DNA from: Cymbidium sinense | Taxonomy: Eukaryota > Streptophyta > Magnoliopsida > Asparagales > Orchidaceae | Assembly: GCA_021442155.1 (NCBI GenBank) | Contig: CM038225.1 | Span: 85,200,925-85,264,924 of the forward strand | DNA length: 64,000 bases | Direction: 5' to 3' | Shown: positions 12,196-23,310 of the stretch, piece by piece | How positions within the stretch are numbered: the stretch's first letter is position 1 | Layout: every line of letters begins with the position of its first letter | Made by a program: the position numbers and the translations under genes | The notes under the pieces: generated by a model | Database searches by the model: none | The model's input: only the letters and a program-made list of their open reading frames with translations | What the model was told of the DNA's origin: nothing

Positions 12196-14290
12196 ATGAT
12201 TGTTGTTGTGTTTAGTTTGAGTACTAAAATAGCATGATTTACATAGTTTCTTCATGATTGATGTTTTAATGTGTGGTCTGGATGTAGTAGGCTCTTAGAA
12301 TAAAATTAATTTTTCTACCCAATTAACATCTCATAACTAAAATTTAAAACAACTCAACCTTATTCTAAAGCTTAGGTTGTAATTAAGATAACTAAAATAT
12401 TTAGCAACCCCTTAACTATATGTTGTATATCATCATCATGTGTTGATCTCACTTTTGGAGTGAGGATTCAACTCTTCCATCTTATATCTAGGAGTCTTTT
12501 AGATACTAAGAGCTCCTTAGTCATAAGACACTTCTAGTGGCTAAGTGAACACTTAAGCTAAACCTAGAGACTTAGGATGATTAGCCATAGGATTATACTA
12601 TGCCTTAGGATCTAGGGTGACCTACCTAGCCAATAGCCAAACCATGACTCATGTCTAGCTTCTTAGCCAAGATCCAAACTCAAATCAATACAACCAAATC
12701 CAAATGAATCTCAATTCAAATCCAATTCCAAACTCCCAAACCAAAACCAAATCCAAATGATCTAAACCTAAACCTATGATTCAACTTTATGGGCTTAGCC
12801 AAAATTCCCTTCAATCTAAACTAACTTCAATTGATTTTCTCAAAATCAATTCAATATTTCAATCATCATTCCAAACCATACCAAAATCTACAATCAAATC
12901 AATCAAATCCAAAACCATTTCAATCAACTCTAACCCATTTGACCCAAAATATTCAAATGAGCCAAAATCCAATGAAACCTAAATTTAATTGCAACCAAAG
13001 CCATAAATAAATACCAAATCAATATCTAAACTCTACTCAATTCAATCCAACCTAAAATCAAGCCAATTAACTCATTTAGACTCACTTGACCAAAGTGACC
13101 TAAAGGACCTATTTGAACCAAATCTCAATCCAATCCAAGTTGGATTGAATCAAACCACTCAAAATCTCCCATGATGATTATTGATCATCCTTGATTAATC
13201 AATTATCATCAATTGGGTCAAACCAAGTCAATTTGATCATTTGACCAAATCAACCCACTTAACCTACATGAGCCAAATGAACCAAATCTCATCCTACATC
13301 AAATTAATTAAAACCAATGATTCATACCAACCTAAAATCAACCCTTGAATATGACTTGACCATCAATTGAGCCAAACCAAACCCAATTGGCCCTTTGACC
13401 TAAGTTGACCCAGTTTGACTTAAAAGGCTAAATTGGGTCAAATCAAAATCAAATCCAAATTGATTCAAATCAATGAATCAAATTCATTCCAAATTGGTTA
13501 TTAAATATGATCAAAGCCTTGATTGAACCCAATTTGACCAATTGAACCCAATTGACCTAATTAGCCCAAATTGACTTGAAGGGTCAATTTGGCCTAAATC
13601 ATTCTTAAATAAAAATTGATTGAAATCAAAGGCTACAATCATTTTCAAAAGATCAATTGAACATGAGCCAATGCCTAACCCAAGCTAATTTAGCCAATTT
13701 GACCCATATGAACTCAAATGGGTCAAATCAAAATCCAATCCAAATTGAACCCAATCAATTTAACCAAAATACTCCAAATACTCATTTTAACTTGACTCAA
13801 CCCTTGGTTTCACCCAATTTGACCAATTGGTCAACTTGACCCAACCTAGCCTAATTTGACTTACATGGGTCAAATTGAGCCAAACCCATTCAAACCAAGC
13901 TCAAACCCATTGAAACTTCGCATGACCCATCCTTGGCTCACCTTGGGTGGTTAGCCCAAATCCAACCCAACCCATAATGAACCTAAATTGACTCATTACC
14001 CAATGGGTAAAGCCTCCCACATGAGACCAAACCCCATTTTGAATGGTCAAACCCACTCGCCTCCCCTTGGCAGCCATCCTAAGCTCTAAATGGGCTCAAG
14101 GACCACCGACTCACCTGACCCAAAGTTGTTTGGGTTAGCCATGAGCCAAGTGGAGGTGAGCTGACCTCTCCAAAGTCATTAGGACACTTGGAAAGCCAAA
14201 TTGAGCCACCTCGGCCCTTGGCAGCCACTCCGCCTCACTCACCCACTCAAACTGAGCCAACTCAGCACATTCCTGCCACCCACGACCACT

Positions 14291-14298
14291 TGCGGTGG
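14291..14298 (+). repeat. Left copy of a possible 8-bp target duplication
   Basis: TGCGGTGG here and TGCGATGG at 14977-14984 flank the integrase insert, with one mismatch. Joining the outer flanks through one copy restores the sequence order expected from C11. An 8-bp duplication suggests a DNA transposon (hAT size; Mutator gives 9) rather than an LTR element (usually 5), but I see no terminal inverted repeat. Confidence 0.45.
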
Positions 14299-14976
14299 TA
14301 ATTTTATAACGAAACTAGGCAGGTATTACTCAAGTACTCTATTTGTAACTTATGTTTGTTCATTCAAGATGATACAAACTACTATTAGTAAGGGTAGTAC
14401 CAACTCAGACAAAATAACTCTTGTGAAAATGAACTCATAAAAATAGGATCTCTATCAAAAGTAATTATTTGTGGAATGCCATGAAGCTCGCAAACATTTG
14501 TTACAAATATAGTTGCAATAATGTTTTGCAAAATATTACTACTAATGACAGAAAAATGTGCATATTTTGGTAGCTTATCCACGACTACTAAAATCACAAA
14601 TTTTCCTTGTGCTTTGCGCAAACCTTTAATAAAATTCATGGATATTCCATCCCATATAGCAGTTGGAATAGGCAGTTGTAGTAGTCCTACTGGTTTTTGA
14701 CTATCATATTTGACCTATTAGCACATTGAACACATTTTTATAGAATGCTTAATATCCTTCTTCATATTAGTCCAATAGAATTGTGCCATGATTATTTCCA
14801 ATGTTCTTCATATTCCACCATGACCCCCAACTGGTGTAGAATATAATTTTGTATCACTTAAGCTTGCAATTGACTCTATTACTATTCGCTTTATAGTATA
14901 TTAACCAATTATGTAATTGATTAGTGGCAAACTTATATGGTCTTTCTTTAATATTTTGAATCAATTTTTATAGTTC
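14299..14976 (-). pseudogene. Chromovirus-type integrase fragment inserted in C2
   Basis: On the minus strand, upstream to downstream: a zinc-finger part near 14860-14700 with GGHGG, then FYWTNMKKDIKHSIKMCSMC, the H2C2 finger of Ty3/gypsy integrases; then GKFVILVVVDKLPKYAHF (first catalytic Asp) and LHGIPQIITFDRDPIF (second catalytic Asp) at about 14600-14450. The LSKYAHF / RDPIF style is that of chromoviruses, not of the Tat elements elsewhere in the window. The catalytic glutamate region and everything after it are absent. The fragment has stops before 14640, a clear frame of 84 codons at 14385-14639, and is non-functional. Confidence 0.85.
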
Positions 14977-15686
14977 TGCGATGGCCAGACGATCACAAGA
15001 AGCCAAACCAATCCCGTCCATATGATCCAAGGGAGGAGGGGGTATACCCCCCTCATTTCGATCCAATTCGAGCACTTGGCCTTCCTTAGAGCCCTAACAC
15101 ATTGAGAGGAACTCCCCCAATCACTTTCCTAGCTTCTCGAGCCTTCCTATCACCGGAGATGATGAAGCCAAGCCTGCTCGAAATAGGACAAGGGTCAACT
15201 TCATCCACCCACATGTTCACCAAGCTCCGACGAGGCAAAACGAACCTTCTCCCGAGCGATTCAAGCATCGGAGACCACCCTAAGCATAACTCTGATGAGT
15301 TTTCAAGTTGATCCACGAGGCAGAGGAGTCAAGGTGCCATCTTTCAATCAAGGCAAAGCTACCGGCATTAGCCAAACCAAGCTCGGCAAGGTACTTTTCC
15401 AGCAAACTGAGATTTTTTTCAAAATAATTTAGGCCTTTTTGAAGGAAATGTTAATGTCATGTGTTTACCACCTTTAGGTCCCCTAGGATTGCCCTTGTGA
15501 ACATGTGGGATCGATTCCGGTGTCTCACAAGCTCCAGTGAGCTAAGATTGAGCGGGGGAAGGTAGACGGTGTCCGTCTTCCGTTGCTTAGGGGATGATGG
15601 ATAATCCTCCATCCATTTTGCATGATCGGAATGGATGGTCACGATTATTCAATTAGATTAATCCTATTTAATTCCCTTAAGGACTG

Positions 15687-16651
15687 TGTTGACCTCACTT
15701 TTGGAGTGAGGATTCAATCTTCCCATCATAGACATAGGAGTCTTCTAGACACTAAGAGCTCCTTCTAAGACACTTCTACTGATTAGGTGAATATTTAACC
15801 TAAGCCTAGAGACTTAGAATGGTTAATCATAAGATAAAGCTATGTCTTAGGACATAAGGAAACTCACCTACCCTATAACCTAACCAATCCATGCTTACCT
15901 CTTTAGCCTAAACCAAACCTTAAATTCAATTTGTCCAAACTCAATCCAATCTCAAATCTACAGAACTGTATTCAAAACAAAAATCACATCAATTCAACCA
16001 AACCAAACATAAGCCCATGACTTCACTCTATGGACTTAGCTAAATGACCCTTCAATCCAAATCAAATTCAATTGATTTTCTCATAAATCAATTCAATCCT
16101 CCAATTAAATCAAATCCATGATCAAATCCAAATCCTCGAATCAAATCTGAACCTAAGCCCATGACTTAATCATATGGACTTAGTCAAATCCTCTTCACTC
16201 TGAATTCCAAGATTTTCTCATGAATCAATTCAATCTTTTAATCACCACTCTAAACCAAAATATACAATATACAATTAAGCCATGTCAAACCAAAATCAAT
16301 TTAATTCGACCAACTTAACCCATATGACCCAAAATACTCAAATGAGCCAAAATTCATTTGAACCCAAACCAATTACAATCAAAACTTCAAGTCAATTCCA
16401 AATCATATATTGAACTCAACTCAACTCAATTCAACCCAAAATCAGGCCAATTAACCCATTTAGGCTCACTTCACCCAAAATGACCTAAATGACTTATTTG
16501 AGCCAAACTTCAATCCAACCCAAATTGGATTGAGTCAAACCATCCAAAGCCTCTTGTGATGATTGTTGATCATCCTTGATTGATCAATTGTCATCAAGTA
16601 AATCAAACCAAGTCAACTTGGTCATTTGACCAAGTCAACGCACTTAACCTA
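15687..16651 (+). mobile_element. LTR copy C3 (head part)
   Basis: Starts TGTTGACCTCACT with a perfect 7-bp head hairpin (15693-15711) and runs through the G-poor zone into the start of the W-box zone. It stops at 16651 exactly where Tat-2 begins. In C2 the sequence equivalent to the break continues with CATGAGCCAAATGAACC; that continuation is not found after Tat-2 ends at 40812, so the right part of C3 has been lost. Confidence 0.8.
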
Positions 16652-19300
16652 TGTTGATCTCATTTTTAGGATGAGCTCTCAACCTCTCCATATTAGACAC
16701 AAGTTAGACACTAGGAGTTCTTTAGTCTTAAGATACTTCTAGTGATTAGGTGAACACTCAACCTAACCCAAGAGACTTAGAAGAGTTAGCCATAGGGATA
16801 GGTTATGCCTTAGGGGTGGGGTGTTAAAAAAACTTGCCCACCCTATAGCTTGAACCCAATCCTTACTCTCTTCTTTCAAGTCAAACTTCAAAATTCAAAT
16901 CAATTGTAAACTCAAATCAACTTCAAATTCAAATCGACCTCAAATCCAAGCAATCTGAAATTCAAATCAATCCCAAATTCAAATCAAATTCAAACCCAAA
17001 CAGATTCCAAATCAAATCTCAAATCAATGCCAATGGATTTTCTCAAATCATGAATCAATTCATTAAATTAAATGCATGATCAATCCAAAATCCAAAATCT
17101 TTCTAAGTCATTTTGATTACATCTTATGGACTTAGCCAAACCAAATCCTAAATTCAAAATCATGAATCAATTCCAAATGATTGAAATCCAAGATCAATTC
17201 TAAAATCCAAAATCATTCCTAAGCCATCTTTAATTTCTCATTATGGACTTAGCTCAAATCAAATCCAAATAAATTCAAACTTAAAAGATTTTCTCACAAC
17301 CCATTTATATTCTTATTTATATTCACAAATATAAATGAAATATAAATTCAAATTACCAAAACCAAATTCAAAACTCAAACTCAAATCTACCTTAAGTTCA
17401 ATATTACCCTTTAAAGTCAAACTTTTGAACTTGATCAAATCAAACTCAAATCAATCCAAACCCTTAGATTTTCTTCATGATTCAATCAATCATTCAATCA
17501 TGAATCCAAATATAAACACAAACTTCATTTATCAAACCAAAAATAAATTCAAAACTCAAACCCAAATCAAACCCATGTTCATTCCTTTGAACTTAAAATT
17601 CTCAAATGAATCAAAATCCATTTGACTCCAAATCTTTTGCAAATGGATTTATATTTCAATCATAAGTTTATATGTGAGTTCAACTAAACTTGAATTAACC
17701 CTTGATGAGGCCAATTGACTCACTTAAGCTCACTTGACCCAAAGTACCCTGAACCACTCTTTTGAGCCAAATTTTAATCCTACCTAAATTGGATTTAACT
17801 AAGCCCACTTAAGTCTCACATTGTGAGCAACAATTGTCATAAGATGATTAATCACTTAAATTGGGTCAAACCTAGTCAAACCTAAGGGTTGAACAAGTCA
17901 ACACTTAACCCAAACCAAACTTAAACTAGCCAAAATCCACCATAAGCCAAAGTGATTGCAACCAATGGGTCAAATTCATTCTAAACCACTTGATGAACTT
18001 GACCAAAGCCTCAATTGACCAACTAGACCCAACCTAGCCCAATTGACCATGAATCCAACCTGACCTAAAAGGCCAAATTGAGCCAAAATGAAACCAAACC
18101 AAAATTTATTGAAACCAAAGCTTGCAATATATTTCAAATGACCAACCAAATCTAAATCAACCTATGACCTAACCCAATTAGGTTAAATGTGTCAAATTGG
18201 TCAACTTGACCCATTTGACCTAAATGAAATCAAATGAACCAAATCCAAATATGAACCAAGTTGAACCAAACCAATGATGCTAAAACACTTCAAATGGTCA
18301 TATGAACTTGGCCCAACCCTAATTTGACTAATTGGTCAACTTGACCCAAGTTGACCCGTTTTGACCTAAATGGGTCAACATGAGCCAAATGATATCAAAT
18401 CAACTCCAAATTCCTTGAAAATTTGCACAACCTATTTTCAAAATATTCCAAATCTGCTCAAACTAAAATCAAAGCCAAATGACCATTTTACCCCTAGGTC
18501 AAGGGGTAACCCATGGCCAATTGTACTTATAATTTGGTCAAATCCTTTTCATGGCCACTTGGCACCCTCTTAGTGGACCAAGTGGACACTAGTGAGTGTG
18601 GTGCACATGACTCAATAGGTTTGGGTCAGCGAAACCAAACCCAATGGCCAAACTGACCACTCCACTCAAAATGAGCACATTGGATCACCTCCCACACCTC
18701 ATTTAACACATGGAAACTCCTCCACTACTTCTCTCTGCCAAAACCGAATCACATGGCATCCAAAATGGCCTAATCAACTCACTCCATGGGATCAATTTGA
18801 TCCAAAAGGCAAAACACCTCTTGGCCATCCGATCCTTGTAGGGGGAGATATACTCCCCCTAATTTCACCTTATTTGCATTCACTCACACTCGATTGAGCT
18901 TAAAGAACTTAGAGCAAGCTTCCTCAAGCATTTCCCATTTCTCCATTGTCAATTTTCTCAAGCTAAAAATAGGGGAGCTCATTGAAAATTCCAACTCATC
19001 CATCACTCAACCAAAATCCAAAAATTAAATTCAAATATGAACCTATGGAAGCATCAATCTCTTCAAAAATATTTGAACCCATTTTCAACATACACAAATT
19101 TGTTGAAAATGGATTCCAAATTCAAACATTCCCTTCTCCAATTCTAAAATCAAAATCCTTCTCCAAAATCAGAGAGCCCCACTTAATATATTCAAATTGC
19201 TAAGTGTGGGTTCAAATTCTAAAAAATGAATTAAAGCAGAAATCTAACTCAAACTTGTTTTCAACATTGCAGACTTTCAATCAGTTTCAGTTAGTTTCCT
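16652..19300 (+). repeat. 5' LTR of Tat-2 (3' boundary uncertain)
   Basis: Begins TGTTGATCTCATTTTTAGG. It contains the G-poor zone (16870-17640), the W-box zone (17720-18400), the TTGGCACCCTCTTAGTGGAC block near 18555 and the pyrimidine/purine pair GGGGGAGATATACTCCCCC near 18840. It resembles C4 up to about 19000 and then diverges. The AT-rich second half and the CACCACA end seen in C4 are missing, so either this LTR lost its 3' part or Tat-2 has a shorter LTR. The end at 19300 is a rough estimate. Confidence 0.7.
16870..17640 (+). repeat. G-poor CAAATC-rich degenerate repeat in Tat-2 5' LTR
   Basis: A stretch built from variants of TCAAATC / TTCAAA / CCAAATC. In the 60 bases from 16921 I count 17 C but only 3 G. 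The same kind of zone lies in the 3' LTR (39140-39860), C4 (25500-26250), C2 (12650-13100) and C9 (44830-45190). Open frames here (for example 17335-17625) are due to the lack of G-containing stop contexts and are not genes. Confidence 0.75.
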
Positions 19301-20720
19301 TCAGCTCAGTTTAGTTAGAGATTGTAGCACAAAAGTATGTGTTTATATTTTCTTTTGGGATGGACTTCCGTGGATCAGCCTCACATCTAATCGCCCCACC
19401 TCATTCATTTTGGCCAAGGCTTTGAGGGGGCTAGGATCACCTGTGAGGGGACCACACTCACAATAGTCAGCAGGAGCGTGGTGACCAAATAGAAGCCGAT
19501 CATCCAAGTTGAGATGCTATCGATTCAGGTTCCCCACCAAGAGATAACCCCACAAAGAAGAGCTCTAGTGCCGCCCTGGTTCCCTATTCTTCCAAGGGCT
19601 AGCACCCACTCTTGGCTTCCTCCAAGGCTCGATTCCGTGGATTATCACCCCTACCTAGAAGTTTGCATCTAGTTCCCACACTTCTCGTCCCACGAGGACT
19701 CAATGCCAAAATAAGAATCGCATGATCAAGTGATATCATACTCGCATAGCGAGAGAGCTAGAGGTAGCCACTCAGTTTACAGTAGAGGAGATACCTAGGG
19801 TAGTGTCTCCTCTTATCATAGAGAGCATGTTTCACCCCCTTTTTGGATCTGATGGAGAGGAGAACATTAGGAGGATTTCAACTTCACCTCCACGCGCAGT
19901 TCATTTTGAGGCTCCTATAAGTGAGAGGAGAAGCTCGTATGCTATTTTAAGATTGGTTCTGCGCCGAGTTGGCGGAGCCTATGGATGATCAGAGTCCGAG
20001 GCTCAATTTGATTTGCATTCAACCATTCCTTGTAGTGTGGGCAGACACATCAGGCAGGAGAGGGCCAGAAAGGCCCATGTATTTGTGCAGATCACTAGTC
20101 GAGAGAGGCAAAGATACGATGCTAGCCTCAACCCTCACTTTCGACTGCTACCCACACTGATCATTCTGACATCATTGTATTGACGGGTACAACCCAACAT
20201 AGGAGGGGAGCACCCACTCAAAGAGAGTTGGTGATGCCTCCACCACACCGCTCTACCCCACTACCACCATCTCCAGTCCAAGTTCCATCATCTACCATTC
20301 AAGCAAAGGCCATGAAGGCTGCATCTAGGGAGAAGAGAGCCCCATTGGTGATTTAGCTATGGCTAGAGATCCCATTCCATCTACATTATCGACTATGGCA
20401 AGGCTGAGCTCTTTTGCTCGACCTTCTACCCTAATTGTGGTGAAGAAGGAGAGGTGACCTCAGAGCATAGTAGTTGTTCCATCACCACCACCACGAGCTA
20501 TGGAGATAGAATAGCTGAGGGGAGAGAGTAGCATCACTGCCTCCATGGTCAGAGATTCTCCTAGGAGTTTCACTCCATCTAGATCTATCAGCAATCAGGA
20601 ACATCTATCCTCTAGTGAGTACAATCCTCATAAGATCAACTCTCCAGTAGCAAGGGAGGTTAGATGTCTTTCCATTCGTGGTAGTGATCCTACCACCGGT
20701 CAACCGAGGACAATCATGCC
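19300..20720. other. Leader / pre-gag region of Tat-2
   Basis: Noticeably richer in G and C than the LTRs. Short open frames (for example 19803-19988, 19969-20160, 20545-20727) show no family motif I recognise. By position this is the untranslated leader plus a possible N-terminal extension of Gag. No tRNA-complementary primer-binding site was recognised near 19300. Confidence 0.4.
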
Positions 20721-20727
20721 TGTGTAG

Positions 20728-22312
20728 TTGGACCGATCCCTAAATGACATTGTCAAGATTCATGAAAAGAAGGAGATCTTAGGATATGACTGGTCCTACT
20801 TAGAGGAAGAGAAGGTCAATTTTGATCCTAATGAAGATGATCTATTGGAGGATTCTGCAGGAGTACACATGGTCAACACTAAGGGTTTACTCCTTCATGA
20901 TCAACAGACTTTGGAAGGTGATGCAGTCGAGTAGGACAATACTGCCCACTCGACCCAACACCTCCTTCAGAAACTTAAGCAAAAAGATGAGAAAATTGAT
21001 AGGATGGGGAAGATGCTTGAAGACTTGCTAGTAGTAGTTTTAGCACTTCAGAACCATTGCAGAAATAGGTCAGCCTGAATTGTTGCATGTCTTGGATAAG
21101 CCTAAGAGTTTACCTCCAGTAGAGCAAGGCAGCACCAGCTTGTATAGGAATGTAGTGGGTAGTACCTCCAAACAAGAAAAGGACATTAAAACCATGGTTG
21201 AGCAGTAGGTGAGAAAAGCATTTGCTCAAGCCCGAGGAGGGTCATCAGTTCCAAAGGGTAGACCCTACCCAGAGGAATTTGATGTTATCCAATATCTTAA
21301 GGGTTTCATACCACCTTATTTCAAGAGTTTTGACAGTAGTGGAAACCCAAGGAAGTACATAGTGTATTTCAGGGCCAGTTGTTGCAACGTCAGTGGCAGT
21401 GATGCTTTACTCTTTTGTCTTTTTGTCAACAATTTTAGTAGGCATAGCCTTTGATTGGTATGTTGAACTTCTCAATAGTTCAATAAAGACTTTTGTTGAG
21501 TTGGAGCAACTCTTCATTAAGAGGTTTGTTGGGGCTCAAAGAAGGGTGATCAGAAGCATCTCGGGCTCAACAACACTAGGAGTCCCTTATTGATTATATT
21601 CTCAGATGTCATAATTTGAGTATGAAATGTGATCTGTAGGTGTCTGAATAGCATGCCATTGAACTTCTGCTTAAGAATATTCATGGCCCGATCACCTTCA
21701 TGCTCGAAGATTTCACCATCAAAATATTTGAGAAGCTAATCAATAAGGTGGCTACAAGGAAAAGTTAAACTATTGCCTTTTTCATACTAATCAATAAAGC
21801 CAAATCCACAGAAGGTGTATGAGAAGAAACCAAGAGTAGTGACAGTAGTAGACAAGGGGAAACAGCTGGCCAGAGAGCAGTATGAGAGACCTCGTGCTCC
21901 ACAGTCATCCCTTCCGCCTCCTCTACCACCGCTTAGGCCATCCTACCGATCACCACAACAATCTCCATGGCCTTCATCACCTCCTCCTCTGCCACATCCA
22001 TAGTAGTGATGCACATACCTGCCGCCAAGTAGCTATCATCCACTTACTCTTATGGATAAACTAAACAAACCATATTCATTTATGAGGGAGGTAGTTCAGA
22101 AAATCTTTAAGAATCTCTTAAAGAAACCCGACTTTCAGCTACTCGAGCCTAGAAGACTCGAGAAAGTGGGCAAGAGCAATGATCCTAACTTTTGCCCCTA
22201 CCACCGCATGCTTGGTCATGTTTTAGAGGATTGCTTTACATTCAAGGACTGGCTTGAGCATAGCTTCAAGACAGGCACCATAGTTATCCCAAAAGAATAC
22301 TTAGTGGAATAA
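20728..22312 (+). pseudogene. Gag of Tat-2 (broken)
   Basis: An acidic N-terminal part (20728-20934) is followed, in another frame, by a heptad-like stretch LKQKDEKIDRMGKMLEDLL that may form a coiled coil (about 20970-21030). The core runs from GRPYPEEFDVIQYLKGFIPP (21260) through NVSGSDALLF to GIAFDWYVELLNSSIKTFVE (about 21437-21500), as in the Retrotrans_gag family, with a frameshift near 21430. At 21815-22003 a proline-rich linker occurs. At 22185-22265 is NDPNFCPYHRMLGHVLEDCF, the Cys/His motif seen also in Tat-1. Gag would assemble the particle and package the RNA. Stops and shifts prevent a single product. Confidence 0.85.
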
Positions 22313-23110
22313 CCATCTAGTTCCATTAGGATAATCCTTGGGATACTTGCGATGCTCTCAAAACCAAAGAAGGTTGGGATATCTCATTATCCCGAACCTC
22401 TAAAAAGATAGTATCAAAAATAAAGAAACTTTTCCTACAGGTGCTTGAGGCAGCTCAAAACTCCAACATCAAGGAAGGTTTGCAAGTTTCCACAGCCAAC
22501 TTAGGGAAAGAGCTCAGCAGCAACAGCAGTAGTAGCCCATGCCAGCCCGGGATAGCCAAGTAGCACAACCACCGATCGAGTCAAGTCTCCAGACCACCGT
22601 TGCACCTACTATCTCAGCCGACACATCTACTTCAGCTAGTTCTTCCTCTAGTAGACATCTTATATCGGCAGATGAGGATATCAAATCCCTCACTCCACTT
22701 ACTTTACTAGATTTCTACTATGTACCTCCTTCAAAATCTAAGAAATCAAGGAATAAAGTTAGCTTGAATTACATCTATGTCACTTCTGATGGGTTGTCTA
22801 ACTCTATTCTTCAAGAAAACCCATCAAATCTAAATAATAACTATAACAACTCCGATCTTCCCTTTTATGATTTAGAGATGGACTTTCCTTCACTCAATAA
22901 TATGAGTTCACCTCTTCAGATAGACTTAGAATCATCTGATTCTGAGGGTCCCATTAGAGAAGCTATATGTGAGCTTGACAAACAGGTAAAATCTTCCACT
23001 AGCTTTTCACAAGAGATCACCGAAGTCAACCACCGTAGTGGCAAGGTTCTACCTCCTAAGGAAACACCTCAAGATAAGGGAAAACAAGTCATTGAGAGGA
23101 CTCAATGAAT
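22313..23110 (+). pseudogene. Linker between Gag and protease in Tat-2
   Basis: Contains the longest undisturbed frame of this part, 22539-23108 (189 codons), rich in Ser, Asn, Asp and Pro, with a serine run near 22640 and a hydrophilic C-terminal part. I do not recognise a domain. Such low-complexity linkers are common between Gag and protease of Tat elements. A separate host gene is unlikely, since the frame lies inside the gag-pol order and has no sign of its own start context. Confidence 0.55.
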
Positions 23111-23310
23111 AAGGCGAGAAGGCTTTAGGTTCTATAGTGTTACCTTTGGAGATAGTTGAATGCAAAACTAAAGCCAAATTCTACATAATAGATAAGAATA
23201 CTTTGATCACTGCTTTGCTTGGTAGGCCTTGGATACATTAGAACAAGATGATTCCATCTTCCCTTCACCAGTGCCTCAAGTTCAGAAGGGATGGGATCGA
23301 GACCGGTCGG
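23110..23310 (+). pseudogene. C-terminal half of the Tat-2 aspartic protease
   Basis: Reads SIVLPLEIVECKTKAKFYII at about 23137-23196, then LLGRPWIH at about 23217-23240, and after one stop IPSSLHQCLKF. LLGRPWIH followed by PSSLHQxxKF is the conserved C-terminal flap and end of retrotransposon proteases of this lineage. The N-terminal half with the catalytic D-(S/T/N)-G triplet is not found upstream. A deletion near 23110 probably removed it. The enzyme would have cut the Gag-Pol polyprotein; this copy cannot. Confidence 0.75.

Larger units (their letters stand above)
7160..12440 (+). mobile_element. LTR copy C1 (giant LTR family, 3' end missing)
   Basis: Starts TGTTGACCTCACT and carries all landmarks of the family up to the block after the conserved TATAAA: head hairpin (7166-7184), W-box zone (about 7600-8600), GC-richer block (about 8640-9730), AT-rich block, the AAGTAGCCCC block (about 11125-11200), and the GTATAAG-AGTAGAG block near 12100. 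It stops at 12440, where C2 begins with its own TG end. Compared with the complete copy C11 it lacks roughly the last 1.2 kb (tail hairpins and CACCACA end). It directly follows the internal part of Tat-1, so it may be the 3' LTR of that element. No coding potential beyond compositional open frames. Confidence 0.8.
12441..15686 (+). mobile_element. LTR copy C2 (head part; interrupted by a 678-bp insert)
   Basis: Starts TGTTGATCTCACT at 12441, immediately after C1 is cut off. It shows the head hairpin, a G-poor zone (12650-13100), the W-box zone, the 'GGCAGCCA' block near 14215, a pyrimidine run at 15043-15050, and the GTGTCCGTCTTCC block near 15570. At 15687 it is cut by the start of C3. Between 14299 and 14976 it is interrupted by foreign DNA carrying integrase on the minus strand. 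The parts either side of that insert join in the same order as in C11 (56340-56420), so they belong to one copy. Confidence 0.8.

Noticed and set aside
17335..17625. 96-codon plus frame in the Tat-2 5' LTR
   Set aside because: Lies in the G-poor CAAATC repeat; composition (Lys, Asn, Ser, Pro) follows from the repeat. Similar frames at 12776, 13657, 25459, 44957 and 45396 have the same origin.
19200..19400. Primer-binding site after the Tat-2 5' LTR
   Set aside because: No stretch complementary to a tRNA 3' end could be recognised, and the LTR end itself is unclear.
22539..23108. 189-codon frame as a host gene
   Set aside because: Sits between Gag and protease of Tat-2 in the right order and strand, with low-complexity sequence; better read as linker.
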